Below, one piece after another: positions 42,749 through 52,433 of a stretch of 54,315 nucleotides of DNA; within the stretch, counting starts at the first letter, position 1, and every line of letters starts with the position of its first letter. The stretch is from Muribaculaceae bacterium (GTDB taxonomy: Bacteria; Bacteroidota; Bacteroidia; Bacteroidales; Muribaculaceae). The stretch is taken from positions 1 through 54,315 of the forward strand of contig JAFLTM010000006.1 of NCBI GenBank assembly GCA_022509225.1, given 5' to 3'. The translations under genes were made by a program, and so were the position numbers. The notes beneath the pieces are model-generated. The model was not told the origin of the DNA. It did no database searches and worked only from the letters and a program-made list of their open reading frames with translations.

Positions 42749-42782
42749 TTCCTCCTTTAAGTTATTTCATAATAAACTCTTT

Positions 42783-43733
42783 ATGTCGATTGCAAATAAA
42801 AAAGGATTTTTAATTGGGAATCTATGTATCCTGATTGCAGAGATTTTTTGGGGAGTTAACGTTTCAGTCACAAAAGATCTCTTTCATCCCATGATGGTGA
42901 CACCTTTCGGAATCATTATTGTAAGGCTTATCGGAGGTGCTATATTGATGTGGCTCACCTCCATGTTTATAAAATGTGCCAAGATTCAGAAACAAGATTG
43001 GTTGAGCCTGATTCTGGGAGGGGCGATAGGTCTGTTCCTTTTCATCTTCCTTTTTATTTTATCGTTGAAATACGGGGATCCGATAGACATCTCCATCATA
43101 ATGACCTTCCCTCCTGTATTTGTTATACTCATAGGAGTGATATTTATGAAACAACGGCCTTCATGGATAGAATATGTCGGGGTTGTGATTTCATTTGTGG
43201 GTGCGGCAATAGTGATAATTGACGGAGCCAAAGGGAAAGCAGGGAGTGACAATCTTCTTGGTGATATTCTTGCCATCCTCTCGACATTGTGCTATGCCTT
43301 TTATCTTGTGATATTGGAGAGGCCGACAAAAACATATAAGCCAATCACCATGTTGAGGTGGGTATTTCTTTTTGCAGCGATTCCGGCTTTGGTTTTAATA
43401 CCATTTTCCCTTAAGCAACCGATTTTTCACACGGCAAAGGCAGTGCCATGGATTGAGATAGCGTTTGTGCTTTTCTGTGTCACCTATATCGCCTATTTTT
43501 TGGTTGAACCGGCAATAAAGAATATAGGTTCGGAGTTAGTCTCAATCTATCAGTACACACTTCCGATTTTTGCTGCCATTTCGGCGGTAATGATGGGGCT
43601 TTCGCATCTGAAATGGATGCAAGTTATTGCCATGGTTATAATAGTGATCGGGATGGTTTGCACAAATGTGGGGAAGAAACGAAGAAAAAGTGTTCCATCC
43701 AACGCGCCGGAACCAAAGGGTGTTGAACAGTGA
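42783..43733 (+). CDS. EamA/DMT family permease
   Basis: A 316-residue, 10-TM drug/metabolite transporter from ATG 42783 (MSIANKKGFLIGNLC). The two EamA halves are visible: AEIFWGVNVSVTKDLF in TM1 and GDILAILSTLCYAFYLVILE in TM6, each followed by the typical R-x-x-x-A/G and P-P-V/L-x-x-L patterns (IVRLIGGAILMW, TFPPVFVILIGVIF). Likely exports an amino acid or metabolite across the inner membrane; substrate unknown. The tail after the last helix is basic (KKRRKS). Monocistronic, with the promoter at 42717-42748. Confidence 0.88.
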   Translation: MSIANKKGFLIGNLCILIAEIFWGVNVSVTKDLFHPMMVTPFGIIIVRLIGGAILMWLTSMFIKCAKIQKQDWLSLILGGAIGLFLFIFLFILSLKYGDPIDISIIMTFPPVFVILIGVIFMKQRPSWIEYVGVVISFVGAAIVIIDGAKGKAGSDNLLGDILAILSTLCYAFYLVILERPTKTYKPITMLRWVFLFAAIPALVLIPFSLKQPIFHTAKAVPWIEIAFVLFCVTYIAYFLVEPAIKNIGSELVSIYQYTLPIFAAISAVMMGLSHLKWMQVIAMVIIVIGMVCTNVGKKRRKSVPSNAPEPKGVEQ

Positions 43734-43742
43734 ATGAAACCT

Positions 43743-43780
43743 AAGAGGGTGTGCTAAATTTTCATTTAACACACCCTCTT
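43743..43780. terminator. Convergent hairpin between the EamA gene and nifJ
   Basis: AAGAGGGTGTG (43743-43753) pairs perfectly with CACACCCTCTT (43770-43780) around an AT-rich loop. Neither strand has a U-run, so it is either a bidirectional terminator without a U tract or an RNA-stabilising structure. Confidence 0.55.
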
Positions 43781-43798
43781 GAATCAGGTTTGGAGAAT

Positions 43799-46700
43799 TT
43801 ATTTTCTTAAATCACCTTCCGAAAGTTCGGGATCCACACCCCATTGCTGCTGTGCAAGACGTTTGTAGTTATTGTATCTCCATCTTGCATTGTCTTCAGC
43901 GGCCTGGAAGAGTTCTTCAGCAGCTTCAGGCTGCATCTTGAACAGAGATGCGAACCGCACTTCGCCTTTAAGATAATCCTTGAATTTATCCCAATCCGGG
44001 GCCTTACTATCCAATGTGAAAGGATTCTGGCCTGATTTTTCATTATCAGGATTATATCTCCATAATTGCCAGTAGCCACATTCCACGGCACGTTTCTCTT
44101 CATCCTGAGCCCTGCCCATTCCGGCTTTAATACCATGGTTAATACAGGGAGAGTAGGCAATTATCAATGAAGGGCCGTCGTAGGCTTCAGCTTCACGGAT
44201 GGCTTTAAGAGTCTGGGCATTGTCGGCGCCCATGGCGATTTGTGCCACATAGACATATCCATAAGTTGTGGCCATCAGTCCCAGATCTTTTTTACGGATT
44301 CTCTTTCCGGCAGCAGCAAACTTTGCAATCGCGGCTATCGGGGTTGATTTAGAAGACTGGCCTCCGGTATTGGAATACACCTCTGTGTCAAGCACCAAAA
44401 TATTAACATTCTTGCCGGAGGCGATAACATGATCAAGTCCACCGTAACCTATGTCGTAGCTTGCACCGTCACCACCGATAATCCAATGGCTACGTTTTGT
44501 AAGGTAGTTTTCAAGTTCAATGACTTTTTGACACAATCCGCATCCGCATTTTTTAGCTGCATCCAGGAATGCCTTGCCGGCAGTGCGTGAATTGTTGTCG
44601 TCTTCTTTAACTTCAAGCCATTTTGAAGCAGCTTCTTTCACTTCGGGAGAACAGTTCTCACACATCTCGATCTTATGGCAGAGGTCAACAAGGCGTCCTC
44701 TCATTTTTTCATAGGCGATATGCATGCCGAGTCCGAATTCACAGAAATCTTCAAACAGAGAATTAGCCCAAGCGGGACCGTTACCCTTCTCATTTCTGCA
44801 ATAAGGTGTAGAAGGCACCGAGCCGGAATAGATAGAAGAACAACCCGTTGCATTGGCCACTATTTCACGGTCGCCATATAGTTGTGAGATTAATTTCACA
44901 TAAGGAGTCTCGCCGCAACCTGAGCATGCGCCTGAGAATTCAAACATAGGAGTTGCGAACTGGCTGTTCTTGACATTAGCTTTCACATCAACGAGATCCT
45001 GTTTTGTTGAGACATGGTCAACACAGAAATCCCAATTCTTTTGTTGGTCAAGCTGGCTTTCCTCATGTTTCATTACAAGGGCTTTTTCACCTTTCTTACC
45101 CGGACATACGTCGACACAGTTGCCGCAACCCAGACAGTCGAGCACGTCAACTTGCTGAACGAATCTCATTCCGGCAAAAGTCTTGCCTATAGCCGGCAAG
45201 GAGTGGTCTTCACCGAACGGGGCTTCGGCCATCTCTTCGGGAGAGAGCACGAAAGGACGAATGGCGGCGTGAGGACAAACGAATGCACATTTGTTACACT
45301 GGATACAGTTTTCGGGCAACCATTCAGGCACGAAAGCAGCCACACCACGTTTTTCATATCTTGCGGTGCCTTGCTCCCAAGTGCCGTCGGCAATGGTCTT
45401 GAATGTAGAAACAGGAAGCAGGTCTCCATCCTGAGCATTGATCGGGAAGACAACGTTAGATATGAATTCCGGCACTTCAGTCTTAACTGTTTCCTCGTCG
45501 TTAAGGTTAGCCCAAGCCGGGTCAACGTCAAGTTTCTTGTATTCACCGCCACGATCCACAGCTGCAAAGTTCATGTTGACGATGTTCTCGCCCTTCTTGC
45601 CATAAGACTTGACGATAAATTTCTTCATTTGTTCGACGGCAAGATCCACCGGGATAACTTCCGTGATACGGAAGAAAGCGCTTTGGAGAATTGTGTTGGT
45701 GCGGTTGCCAAGTCCGATTTCCTGAGCAATCTTTGATGCGTCCATGTAATAGACGGTGATATTGTTTTTTGCAAACAATTTTTTCACCTTGGCAGGAAGA
45801 TTCTTGGCAAGTTCCTCGCCCTCCCATATTGTGTTCAGAAGAAATGTGCCGTTGGGTTGCAAACCCCTTGTGACGTCATACATTTGCAGATAAGCCTGCA
45901 CATGACAAGCCACGAAATTAGGAGTTGTCACAAGATATGTTGAACGGATCGGGTCGTCGCCGAAACGTAGGTGAGAACATGTGAAACCACCTGATTTTTT
46001 GGAGTCATAGGCGAAATAAGCCTGACAATATTTGTCGGTGTTGTCGCCGATGATTTTAACGGAATTTTTGTTCGCTCCGACTGTTCCGTCAGCACCGAGG
46101 CCATAGAATTTGGCTTGGAACTGCCCTTTGCCCACTACACTTATTTCGGGAAGCAGCGGAAGAGATGTAAAAGTAACATCATCCACGATACCAACTGTGA
46201 AATGGTCTTTTGGTTCGGCAAGCTTGAGATTGTCGAAAACAGAAACTATCTGTGCCGGAGTTGTGTCTTTGGAAGCGAGTCCGTAACGTCCTCCCACAAT
46301 AACCGGAGCATTTTCGAACCCATAATAACAGTCTTTGACGTCAAGATATAGTGGTTCGCCATTGGCACCCGGTTCTTTGGTACGGTCAAGCACAGCAATG
46401 CGTTTGGCACTCTTGGGCACGGCACTCAGGAAATGACGAGCTGAGAAAGGTCTGTAAAGATGCACGCTGACCAAACCCACCTTTTCGCCCTTGGCTCTCA
46501 GATAATCTACGGTTTCACGGATACATTCCGTTACAGATCCCATGGCAATGATGACACGTTCAGCTTCCGGGTCGCCATAATAGTCAAACAGGCCATATTT
46601 TCTTCCCGTGATTTTAGAAACCTCATCCATATATTGCTCAACAATCATTGGCACTTCAAGATAATACGGATTTGAAGCTTCACGATGCTGGAAGAAAACG

Positions 46701-47374
46701 TCGGAGTTCTCAGCCATTCCTCTTGCTACGGGAGATTCCGGATTCAAAGCTCTGTTGCGGAATTCAGCAAGAGCTTTAGTGTCGATAAGGGGGGCAAGAT
46801 CTTCTTGATCGATAGCCTCTATTTTTTGTATCTCATGGCTTGTTCTGAAACCATCGAAGAAATTCACGAAAGGAACTCGGCTTTTGATTGTGGAAAGATG
46901 AGCCACGACGGCAAGATCCATCACTTCCTGCACAGAACCTTCGCAAAGCATGGCAAAGCCTGTTTGCCTTGTGGCCATCACATCCATGTGGTCTCCAAAA
47001 ATACTTAAAGCGTGGGAAGCGATGGTTCTTGCAGAAACATGAAATACGCAAGGAAGAAGTTCGCCTGCAATTTTATACATATTAGGGATCATCAGGAGCA
47101 GACCCTGAGAAGCGGTATATGTAGTTGTCAGGGCTCCGGCTTGAAGAGAACCGTGAACAGCGCCCGCTGCACCCCCTTCACTTTGCATTTCCTGCACTGT
47201 GACAGTCTCACCAAAAATATTCTTTCTTCCGGCAGCCGACCAGTCGTCGACATATTCAGCCATTGTTGAAGATGGCGTGATTGGATAAATTGCCGCCACT
47301 TCGGTAAACATGTAGCTGATATGCGCAGCCGCCTGATTGCCATCGCAAGTCAGAAATTGCTTTGCTTTGCTCAT
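43799..47374 (-). CDS. nifJ: Pyruvate:ferredoxin (flavodoxin) oxidoreductase
   Basis: A 1191-residue homodimeric PFOR that oxidises pyruvate and CoA to acetyl-CoA and CO2, reducing ferredoxin, the central fermentative step of anaerobes. Domains in order: pyrimidine-binding domain I (TYPITPSSTMAEYVDDW-like start at 30-45), domain II, the gamma domain (about 420-630), a ferredoxin domain with CIQCNKCAFVCPH and CLGCGNCVDVCPG, and the ThDP domain with GCSGCGETPY and IIGGDGASYDIGYGG. Length is normal and no gap or frameshift is seen. Start ATG 47374, with a perfect promoter 56 bp upstream. Confidence 0.97.
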   Translation of the reverse strand: MSKAKQFLTCDGNQAAAHISYMFTEVAAIYPITPSSTMAEYVDDWSAAGRKNIFGETVTVQEMQSEGGAAGAVHGSLQAGALTTTYTASQGLLLMIPNMYKIAGELLPCVFHVSARTIASHALSIFGDHMDVMATRQTGFAMLCEGSVQEVMDLAVVAHLSTIKSRVPFVNFFDGFRTSHEIQKIEAIDQEDLAPLIDTKALAEFRNRALNPESPVARGMAENSDVFFQHREASNPYYLEVPMIVEQYMDEVSKITGRKYGLFDYYGDPEAERVIIAMGSVTECIRETVDYLRAKGEKVGLVSVHLYRPFSARHFLSAVPKSAKRIAVLDRTKEPGANGEPLYLDVKDCYYGFENAPVIVGGRYGLASKDTTPAQIVSVFDNLKLAEPKDHFTVGIVDDVTFTSLPLLPEISVVGKGQFQAKFYGLGADGTVGANKNSVKIIGDNTDKYCQAYFAYDSKKSGGFTCSHLRFGDDPIRSTYLVTTPNFVACHVQAYLQMYDVTRGLQPNGTFLLNTIWEGEELAKNLPAKVKKLFAKNNITVYYMDASKIAQEIGLGNRTNTILQSAFFRITEVIPVDLAVEQMKKFIVKSYGKKGENIVNMNFAAVDRGGEYKKLDVDPAWANLNDEETVKTEVPEFISNVVFPINAQDGDLLPVSTFKTIADGTWEQGTARYEKRGVAAFVPEWLPENCIQCNKCAFVCPHAAIRPFVLSPEEMAEAPFGEDHSLPAIGKTFAGMRFVQQVDVLDCLGCGNCVDVCPGKKGEKALVMKHEESQLDQQKNWDFCVDHVSTKQDLVDVKANVKNSQFATPMFEFSGACSGCGETPYVKLISQLYGDREIVANATGCSSIYSGSVPSTPYCRNEKGNGPAWANSLFEDFCEFGLGMHIAYEKMRGRLVDLCHKIEMCENCSPEVKEAASKWLEVKEDDNNSRTAGKAFLDAAKKCGCGLCQKVIELENYLTKRSHWIIGGDGASYDIGYGGLDHVIASGKNVNILVLDTEVYSNTGGQSSKSTPIAAIAKFAAAGKRIRKKDLGLMATTYGYVYVAQIAMGADNAQTLKAIREAEAYDGPSLIIAYSPCINHGIKAGMGRAQDEEKRAVECGYWQLWRYNPDNEKSGQNPFTLDSKAPDWDKFKDYLKGEVRFASLFKMQPEAAEELFQAAEDNARWRYNNYKRLAQQQWGVDPELSEGDLRK

Positions 47375-47434
47375 AGTTATGTTATTTTGTTGATATGTTT
47401 TTGGTTATTTTTCTTTCAAGTGAAATGTTAATGA

Positions 47435-47466
47435 CAAAGTTAATTATTTTTCATTCACTTTGCAAA
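47435..47466 (-). promoter_or_regulatory. Promoter of nifJ
   Basis: On the minus strand TTTG (47466-47463), a 20-bp spacer and TAACTTTG (47442-47435) match both consensus boxes. The -33 box lies inside the last codons of the helicase gene. The mRNA would start near 47430. Confidence 0.75.
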
Positions 47467-48795
47467 GGCTTTTATTTTTCTCTTTTCTCCTTTCATTTTC
47501 TTTGTTTCCCCATTTTTCAATATATCCTTGACTTTATCCTGTGGCACTCTTGCTAGGGAATAGTGGTCGGAAACGTCAATCCTGCCTATCTCTGATGCCG
47601 GAACATTGCACTCCTTGACTAAAAATCCGAGGATATCGCCTCTTGATATCTTTTCTTTTTTTCCTGCAGAGATATATAGGGTTGCAAAATTTGATGAGAG
47701 GTTGGTTTTTTTATCAACATCGAGGTCATATATATCGTCAACTGAAAAAAACTCTTTGAGCTCCTCATCCGGTCCTGTGAGAATATAGATATCCCCCTCA
47801 CGGTCAACACGAGCGGTTCTGCCGTTTCTGTGAACGAAAGACTCTTGGGTCAAGGGCTGGTGATAATGAATAACCGAATTAACATTTTCAATATCAAGAC
47901 CCCTTGCGGCAAGGTCTGTTGCCACAAGCACCGGAGTCGTGCCATTATTGAACATGGCGATTGCAATTTCCCTATCTTTTTGCTCTAAAGCTCCATGGTA
48001 AAGAGAACAGGATACATGTTGTTTTTTCAAAAACTCGTAGATGCGCTCGGCACTTTCACGGTGGTTGGAAAATACAATCGTTTTTTCCATGGATTCTTTG
48101 CCATGGTTTATGTTATGGAGCAAAACAAGGAGACTTTCGAGCTTATCGGTTGCCGAGGATTTCACTCTTCTTATATTCATTCTGTCTCTGACATCCTCGA
48201 TATCGGTTGTGTTATCTATAACCAAGGGGTTGTCAAGATTCAGGAACTCGGGAAGTGTGTCGGCTTTTGTTGCAGAGGTGAGGATTGTACGGCTCACATT
48301 TTTCATTCTTTTGAGCAGTTTCTTCATCTCCTCTTCGAAACCAAGTTCCAATGTTTTATCAAACTCGTCGAGTACAAGGATTCTTACGGGTAGCAGTTCA
48401 AGGTTGTGCCTCACAGAATGGTCGAGCAGCCTGCCCGGTGTTGAGACCACGATATCAGGGATGACTTTAAGGCTGTTAACCTCGTCTTCAACTTTGTGCC
48501 CTCCGTAAAGAGCAACCGTTCGGAAAGCTTTTGACGCCTCTCTCAACACCCCCGCTATCTGAATCACCAGTTCTCTTGAAGGGGCGATAACTACGCATTG
48601 GATTCTGCCTGAAGCCGGTTTCATCATTTTGAGCACGGGCAATGTGAATGCAAGTGTTTTCCCTGTGCCGGTCGGTGACAGCAGGATAATATCGCGCTTT
48701 TGGGAGGATGAGGCAAGCATCTCCTTTTGCATCTTATTTAATTCAGAGATGCCAAACTTTTGTTGGATAGACTCAATCAGCTCTTTTTCTTTCAT
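47455..48795 (-). CDS. DEAD-box RNA helicase, DbpA-like
   Basis: A 446-residue SF2 helicase: Q-motif region MQKEMLASSSQK, Walker A SPTGTGKT, Ia PSRELVIQI, motif II VLDEFDKTL (DEFD instead of DEAD), motif III TSATKA, and VI HRNGRTARVDREG. The C-terminal about 75 residues (SRGDILGFLVKECNVPAS, then IDVSDHYSLARVP) form a DbpA-type RRM that in E. coli binds 23S rRNA helix 92. Role inferred as large-subunit assembly. It lies 29 bp downstream of recG and its end overlaps the nifJ promoter. Confidence 0.92.
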   Translation of the reverse strand: MKEKELIESIQQKFGISELNKMQKEMLASSSQKRDIILLSPTGTGKTLAFTLPVLKMMKPASGRIQCVVIAPSRELVIQIAGVLREASKAFRTVALYGGHKVEDEVNSLKVIPDIVVSTPGRLLDHSVRHNLELLPVRILVLDEFDKTLELGFEEEMKKLLKRMKNVSRTILTSATKADTLPEFLNLDNPLVIDNTTDIEDVRDRMNIRRVKSSATDKLESLLVLLHNINHGKESMEKTIVFSNHRESAERIYEFLKKQHVSCSLYHGALEQKDREIAIAMFNNGTTPVLVATDLAARGLDIENVNSVIHYHQPLTQESFVHRNGRTARVDREGDIYILTGPDEELKEFFSVDDIYDLDVDKKTNLSSNFATLYISAGKKEKISRGDILGFLVKECNVPASEIGRIDVSDHYSLARVPQDKVKDILKNGETKKMKGEKRKIKAFAK

Positions 48796-48824
48796 TAATC
48801 AAATCTTTCTGTGGTTATAGATTT

Positions 48825-50981
48825 TCAAGAAATCAAAGACCAGTCGATTGTCTTTGAGAATCTTGTCTGAATTTCATTTTTGGCGATGCGAATCTCGTTT
48901 GTATCAAGTTTCAAGGGGTGAAGATTGGCATCAGATGTGGTAAAGGCAGCTTCTTTTTTCATAAGTTCAGGTGTTCCGGCAAGAACATCCATTGCGGCTT
49001 GCCGTGCTCTCGACAGAATCTGGCCGTCTCTGGCAAGATTTGCAACTTTCAGATTGAATGGTAGGCCGCTCTGAAGTGTACCCTCCAGATCTCCCGGGCC
49101 TCTCATTTTGAGGTCGGCTTCCGAGATAAGGAACCCGTCGGTTGTTTCAGCCATTATGCCCAGACGTTTTTTTGTTTCAGCACCGGAGTTTGTTTTTCCC
49201 ATGAGGACACAATAACTTTTGGCTGCACCTCTTCCCACCCTGCCTCTGAGCTGGTGGAGTTGCGAAAGACCGAATCGTTCGGCATTTTCAATCACCATGA
49301 GGGTTGCGTTGGACACATTGACACCAACTTCAATCACGGTTGTGGCCACCATAATCCTTGCTTCACCACTTACAAATTTATCCATTTGCAAGGCTTTTTC
49401 GTCGGGTTTCATTTTCCCATGCACATAACAGACCTTGTAATCATAGAAAGTGTCGCGTGTGCGTTGGTATCCCTCCTCGAGACTCTTTAGGTCTAATTTT
49501 TCATTTTCTTCAATAAGAGGATAAACAATATAGACTTGTCGCCCTTCTTTCAACTGGCGGAAAATTAAATTGTCTACTTCTACCCTGGAATTTTCAAATC
49601 TCACAAATGTTGTCACCGGAGTCCTTCCCGGTGGGAGTTGGTCGATAACCGACACTTCCAGATCACCATAGACAGTCATGGCCAAAGTTCTTGGAATGGG
49701 TGTTGCGGTCATCACGAGTACATGGGGGATGTTTTCTGATTTTGACCACATTCTTGCCCTCTGTGCCACCCCGAACCGGTGTTGCTCATCGATTACAGCC
49801 AGACCGAGGTTTTTGAATTTAACATTGTCTTCGATAAGGGCATGAGTGCCAATAATCAGGTTGAGTTCACCGCTTTCCAACCCTTCATGAATACGTTTGC
49901 GCTGCGCCGAGCGGCTGCTCCCCGTGAGCAGGTCTATAGTTACGCCACAGGTTCTGCTCCATTCCTGCAGAGTCTCGAAATGTTGGCGTGCAAGAATTTC
50001 TGTCGGTGCCATTATGGCAGCCTGATATCCATTGTCGATAGCGATGAGTGCCGAGAAAAAAGCAACAAGCGTTTTCCCCGAACCCACGTCGCCTTGCAGG
50101 AGACGGTTCATCTGGCGCCCGCTTTTCATGTCTGTCCATATTTCTCTCAGCACTTTTTTTTGGGCATCAGTGAGTTCAAAGGGTAGCCCGTTATAGTAAA
50201 AATGATTAAACTTCTGACCGATCTTTGAGAAAGGGATACCTTTGATCTTGCCGCTACGCTCGAAGGAAAATCTTAAAATGTTTAGCTCCAAAAAGTATAA
50301 TTCCTCAAACTTGAATCGTTCTATAGCTTTTTGCAATTTGTCGGCAGATTCCGGGAAATGCATCTGGATGAATGCCTCTTTCAATGGCATCAGCCTGTAT
50401 CTTTCAATTATTGCGTTCGGAAGAATTTCGGGAATGGAGTTGAAAGCGGGATTCTTTATAATCTCCTCGAGAAGTTTTCGGAAAGTGAGCACACTAACCC
50501 CTTTTTTTCGTAAGGATTCAGTCACCGTGTAAACACCCCGGAAACCGGATGGCGGTTTCAAGGGGTTATAGATTTCAACTTCGGGATGCGCAATGGAATA
50601 AACATTATGGTAAAGGGAGGGTTTCCCGAAAATAACATAGTCAACCCCCGGTTTATATTGAGAGGCAAAGAAATTGATTTTTGAAAACCAAACGGTTTCT
50701 ATGATTTTGTGTCCGTCGGAAAACAAACCTTTCAATCTCTTCCTCACCCCCTCACCTTCGGTTAAGAAGCTCAGAAAACGGCCTTTGATCTGAACTGCGG
50801 GCAGATCTTCTCCATGTAACTCGGCAATATTGTAAAACCTGCTTCTATCTACATGTCGGAAAGGGAAATAGTAAAGGAGGTCACGAAAATTCGCAACCCC
50901 TATCTCTTTAAAAAGAGTTTTAGCTCTGGCTTCTCCGACTCCTTTCAGATATTTTATATCGTTGAGGAGAAAATCAGGCAT
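48825..50981 (-). CDS. recG: ATP-dependent DNA helicase RecG
   Basis: A 718-residue SF2 helicase that regresses stalled forks and processes branched DNA. The N-terminal wedge (OB) domain covers about 60-170 (YYFPFRHVDRSRF and FSDGHKIIETVWFSK). Helicase motifs: LQGDVGSGKTLVAF (Walker A), VIDEQHRFGVAQRA (DEQH), MTATPIPRTLAM, and QLRGRVGRG. Length is normal. Its ATG lies 8 bp inside the end of ispD, so the two are translationally coupled. Confidence 0.96.
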   Translation of the reverse strand: MPDFLLNDIKYLKGVGEARAKTLFKEIGVANFRDLLYYFPFRHVDRSRFYNIAELHGEDLPAVQIKGRFLSFLTEGEGVRKRLKGLFSDGHKIIETVWFSKINFFASQYKPGVDYVIFGKPSLYHNVYSIAHPEVEIYNPLKPPSGFRGVYTVTESLRKKGVSVLTFRKLLEEIIKNPAFNSIPEILPNAIIERYRLMPLKEAFIQMHFPESADKLQKAIERFKFEELYFLELNILRFSFERSGKIKGIPFSKIGQKFNHFYYNGLPFELTDAQKKVLREIWTDMKSGRQMNRLLQGDVGSGKTLVAFFSALIAIDNGYQAAIMAPTEILARQHFETLQEWSRTCGVTIDLLTGSSRSAQRKRIHEGLESGELNLIIGTHALIEDNVKFKNLGLAVIDEQHRFGVAQRARMWSKSENIPHVLVMTATPIPRTLAMTVYGDLEVSVIDQLPPGRTPVTTFVRFENSRVEVDNLIFRQLKEGRQVYIVYPLIEENEKLDLKSLEEGYQRTRDTFYDYKVCYVHGKMKPDEKALQMDKFVSGEARIMVATTVIEVGVNVSNATLMVIENAERFGLSQLHQLRGRVGRGAAKSYCVLMGKTNSGAETKKRLGIMAETTDGFLISEADLKMRGPGDLEGTLQSGLPFNLKVANLARDGQILSRARQAAMDVLAGTPELMKKEAAFTTSDANLHPLKLDTNEIRIAKNEIQTRFSKTIDWSLIS

Positions 50982-51654
50982 TCTTTTTCATTAAAAATTC
51001 AGCAGTTATTAAATCTGCGGGATGTGTAACCTTGATGTTGTCGGGACTCCCGTCAAACAATGCCACTTTTCGGTCGAAATGTTCCACAACCGCTGCATCA
51101 TCGGTAAAGGATATACCGGTAGCAGAGGCATAAGCATCTTTGAGTAATCCGGTTTTGAAAACCTGTGGTGTCTGAACGGCAACATATTCGCTTCTATTAA
51201 CGCTGCGGCTGTTATTGCCTTCAATGTGACGCAGTGAATCTGTAACGGGAATAACCGGCACAGCTCCCCCGTGTTGAATAGCCGTCACCCATCCGGTTTG
51301 TATTATTTGAGCCGACACCAACGGACGGGCTCCGTCATGCACCGCCACTAAGGATTGTATGTCGTCAATAAGGGAGAGACCGTTTCTCACGGACTCAGTT
51401 CTGGATGTCCCTCCGGCTACTATTTGATGCTCTATCCGGTCGGAGTGGGGTAGGGAGGAATAAAAATCCTCCCAAAGTTCCATGAAATTTTCGGGGATGA
51501 CAACAATAATGCGGGTGTCGGAATCCTCTTCGTAAAAAGCCTTAATCGACCACCACAGCACGGGACGGCCGGAGAGAGTGCGAAATTGTTTCGGGATCGC
51601 GCCACCCATCCGTGTGCCTGAGCCACCGGCCACAATCACGGCATATTTTTTCAT
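50974..51654 (-). CDS. ispD: 2-C-methyl-D-erythritol 4-phosphate cytidylyltransferase
   Basis: A 226-residue nucleotidyltransferase of the MEP pathway, joining CTP and MEP. YAVIVAGGSGTRMGGAIPKQF is the CTP-binding G-G-x-G-x-R-M...P-K signature; VAHDGARPLVS is represented by VAVHDGARPLVSA, and YVAVQTPQVFKTGLL with TDDAAVVEHF follow as in IspD. Length is normal. It lies 4 bp after fabG and overlaps recG by 8 bp, an unusual mix of lipid, isoprenoid and DNA repair genes in one operon. Confidence 0.95.
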   Translation of the reverse strand: MKKYAVIVAGGSGTRMGGAIPKQFRTLSGRPVLWWSIKAFYEEDSDTRIIVVIPENFMELWEDFYSSLPHSDRIEHQIVAGGTSRTESVRNGLSLIDDIQSLVAVHDGARPLVSAQIIQTGWVTAIQHGGAVPVIPVTDSLRHIEGNNSRSVNRSEYVAVQTPQVFKTGLLKDAYASATGISFTDDAAVVEHFDRKVALFDGSPDNIKVTHPADLITAEFLMKKNA

Positions 51655-51658
51655 CAGA

Positions 51659-52405
51659 TCACATGTTCATTCCGCCGTCAACCTGGATAACCTGACCGGT
51701 TACATAGGCAGACATGTCTGATGCGAGGAAGACTGCAACTTCAGCTATATCTTCAGGTTTGCCACCTCTTCTCAATGGAATTTTCTTGCACCATTCCTCA
51801 CGCACATTTTCCGGCAAAGCAGCGGTCATGGCTGTTTCAATAAAGCCGGGAGCGATGGCGTTGGCCCTGATTCCGCGGGAGCCCACTTCCTGCGCAATGC
51901 TTTTAGCAAGTGCTATAAGGCCGGCTTTGGAGGCAGCGTAGTTAGCCTGACCGGCGTTACCATGCACCCCGACAACAGAGGCCATATTGATTATCGAGCC
52001 ATTTTTCTGACGCATCATAATGGGTAAAACCGCATGTATGAAATTAAAGGCAGATTTAAGGTTTACATTGATTACTGCATCCCATTGGCCTTCGGTCATC
52101 CGCATCATAAGGCCGTCTTTTGTAATACCGGCATTGTTGACAAGGATGTCGATACGACCGAAATCTTCATGCACTTTTTTCACCACTTCCTCGGTCTGTG
52201 CAAAATCGGCGGCGTTAGAAGCATAGGCTATGCATTTCACTCCGAGACTTTTAATCTCGTCTTCAGTCTGTTTGCCTGTTTCATCAATAACCAGGTCTGT
52301 AAATGCAATGTCAGCTCCTTCAGCTGCAAACCTCAGGGCGAGCGCTTTGCCAATTCCGCGGGCAGCACCGGTGATTAGTGCCGTTTTACCTTCAAGTAAT
52401 GCCAT
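51659..52405 (-). CDS. fabG: 3-oxoacyl-[acyl-carrier-protein] reductase
   Basis: A 248-residue short-chain dehydrogenase starting at ATG 52405 (MALLEGKTALITGAARGIG); the frame extends to 52477 but that part overlaps the FabH-like gene and adds no conserved residues. Cofactor motif TGAARGIGKA, NNAGI, and the active site Ser-Tyr-Lys with MASVVG and YAASKAGLIALAKS are present, and VTGQVIQVDGGMNM ends the family. It reduces 3-oxoacyl-ACP with NADPH in fatty acid elongation. It follows the FabH-like gene by 28 bp. Confidence 0.94.
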   Translation of the reverse strand: MALLEGKTALITGAARGIGKALALRFAAEGADIAFTDLVIDETGKQTEDEIKSLGVKCIAYASNAADFAQTEEVVKKVHEDFGRIDILVNNAGITKDGLMMRMTEGQWDAVINVNLKSAFNFIHAVLPIMMRQKNGSIINMASVVGVHGNAGQANYAASKAGLIALAKSIAQEVGSRGIRANAIAPGFIETAMTAALPENVREEWCKKIPLRRGGKPEDIAEVAVFLASDMSAYVTGQVIQVDGGMNM

Positions 52406-52433
52406 AGTTAGATATTTTTTGTTTTCTTTATAT

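Noticed and set aside
43743-43780. Inverted repeat as an insertion-sequence end
   Set aside because: No transposase, no partner repeat and no target duplication; its position between convergent genes fits a terminator-like hairpin.
45014-45736. 240-codon open frame on the plus strand inside nifJ
   Set aside because: It is antisense to the intact PFOR gene, whose iron-sulfur motifs are encoded by the same bases; a shadow frame.
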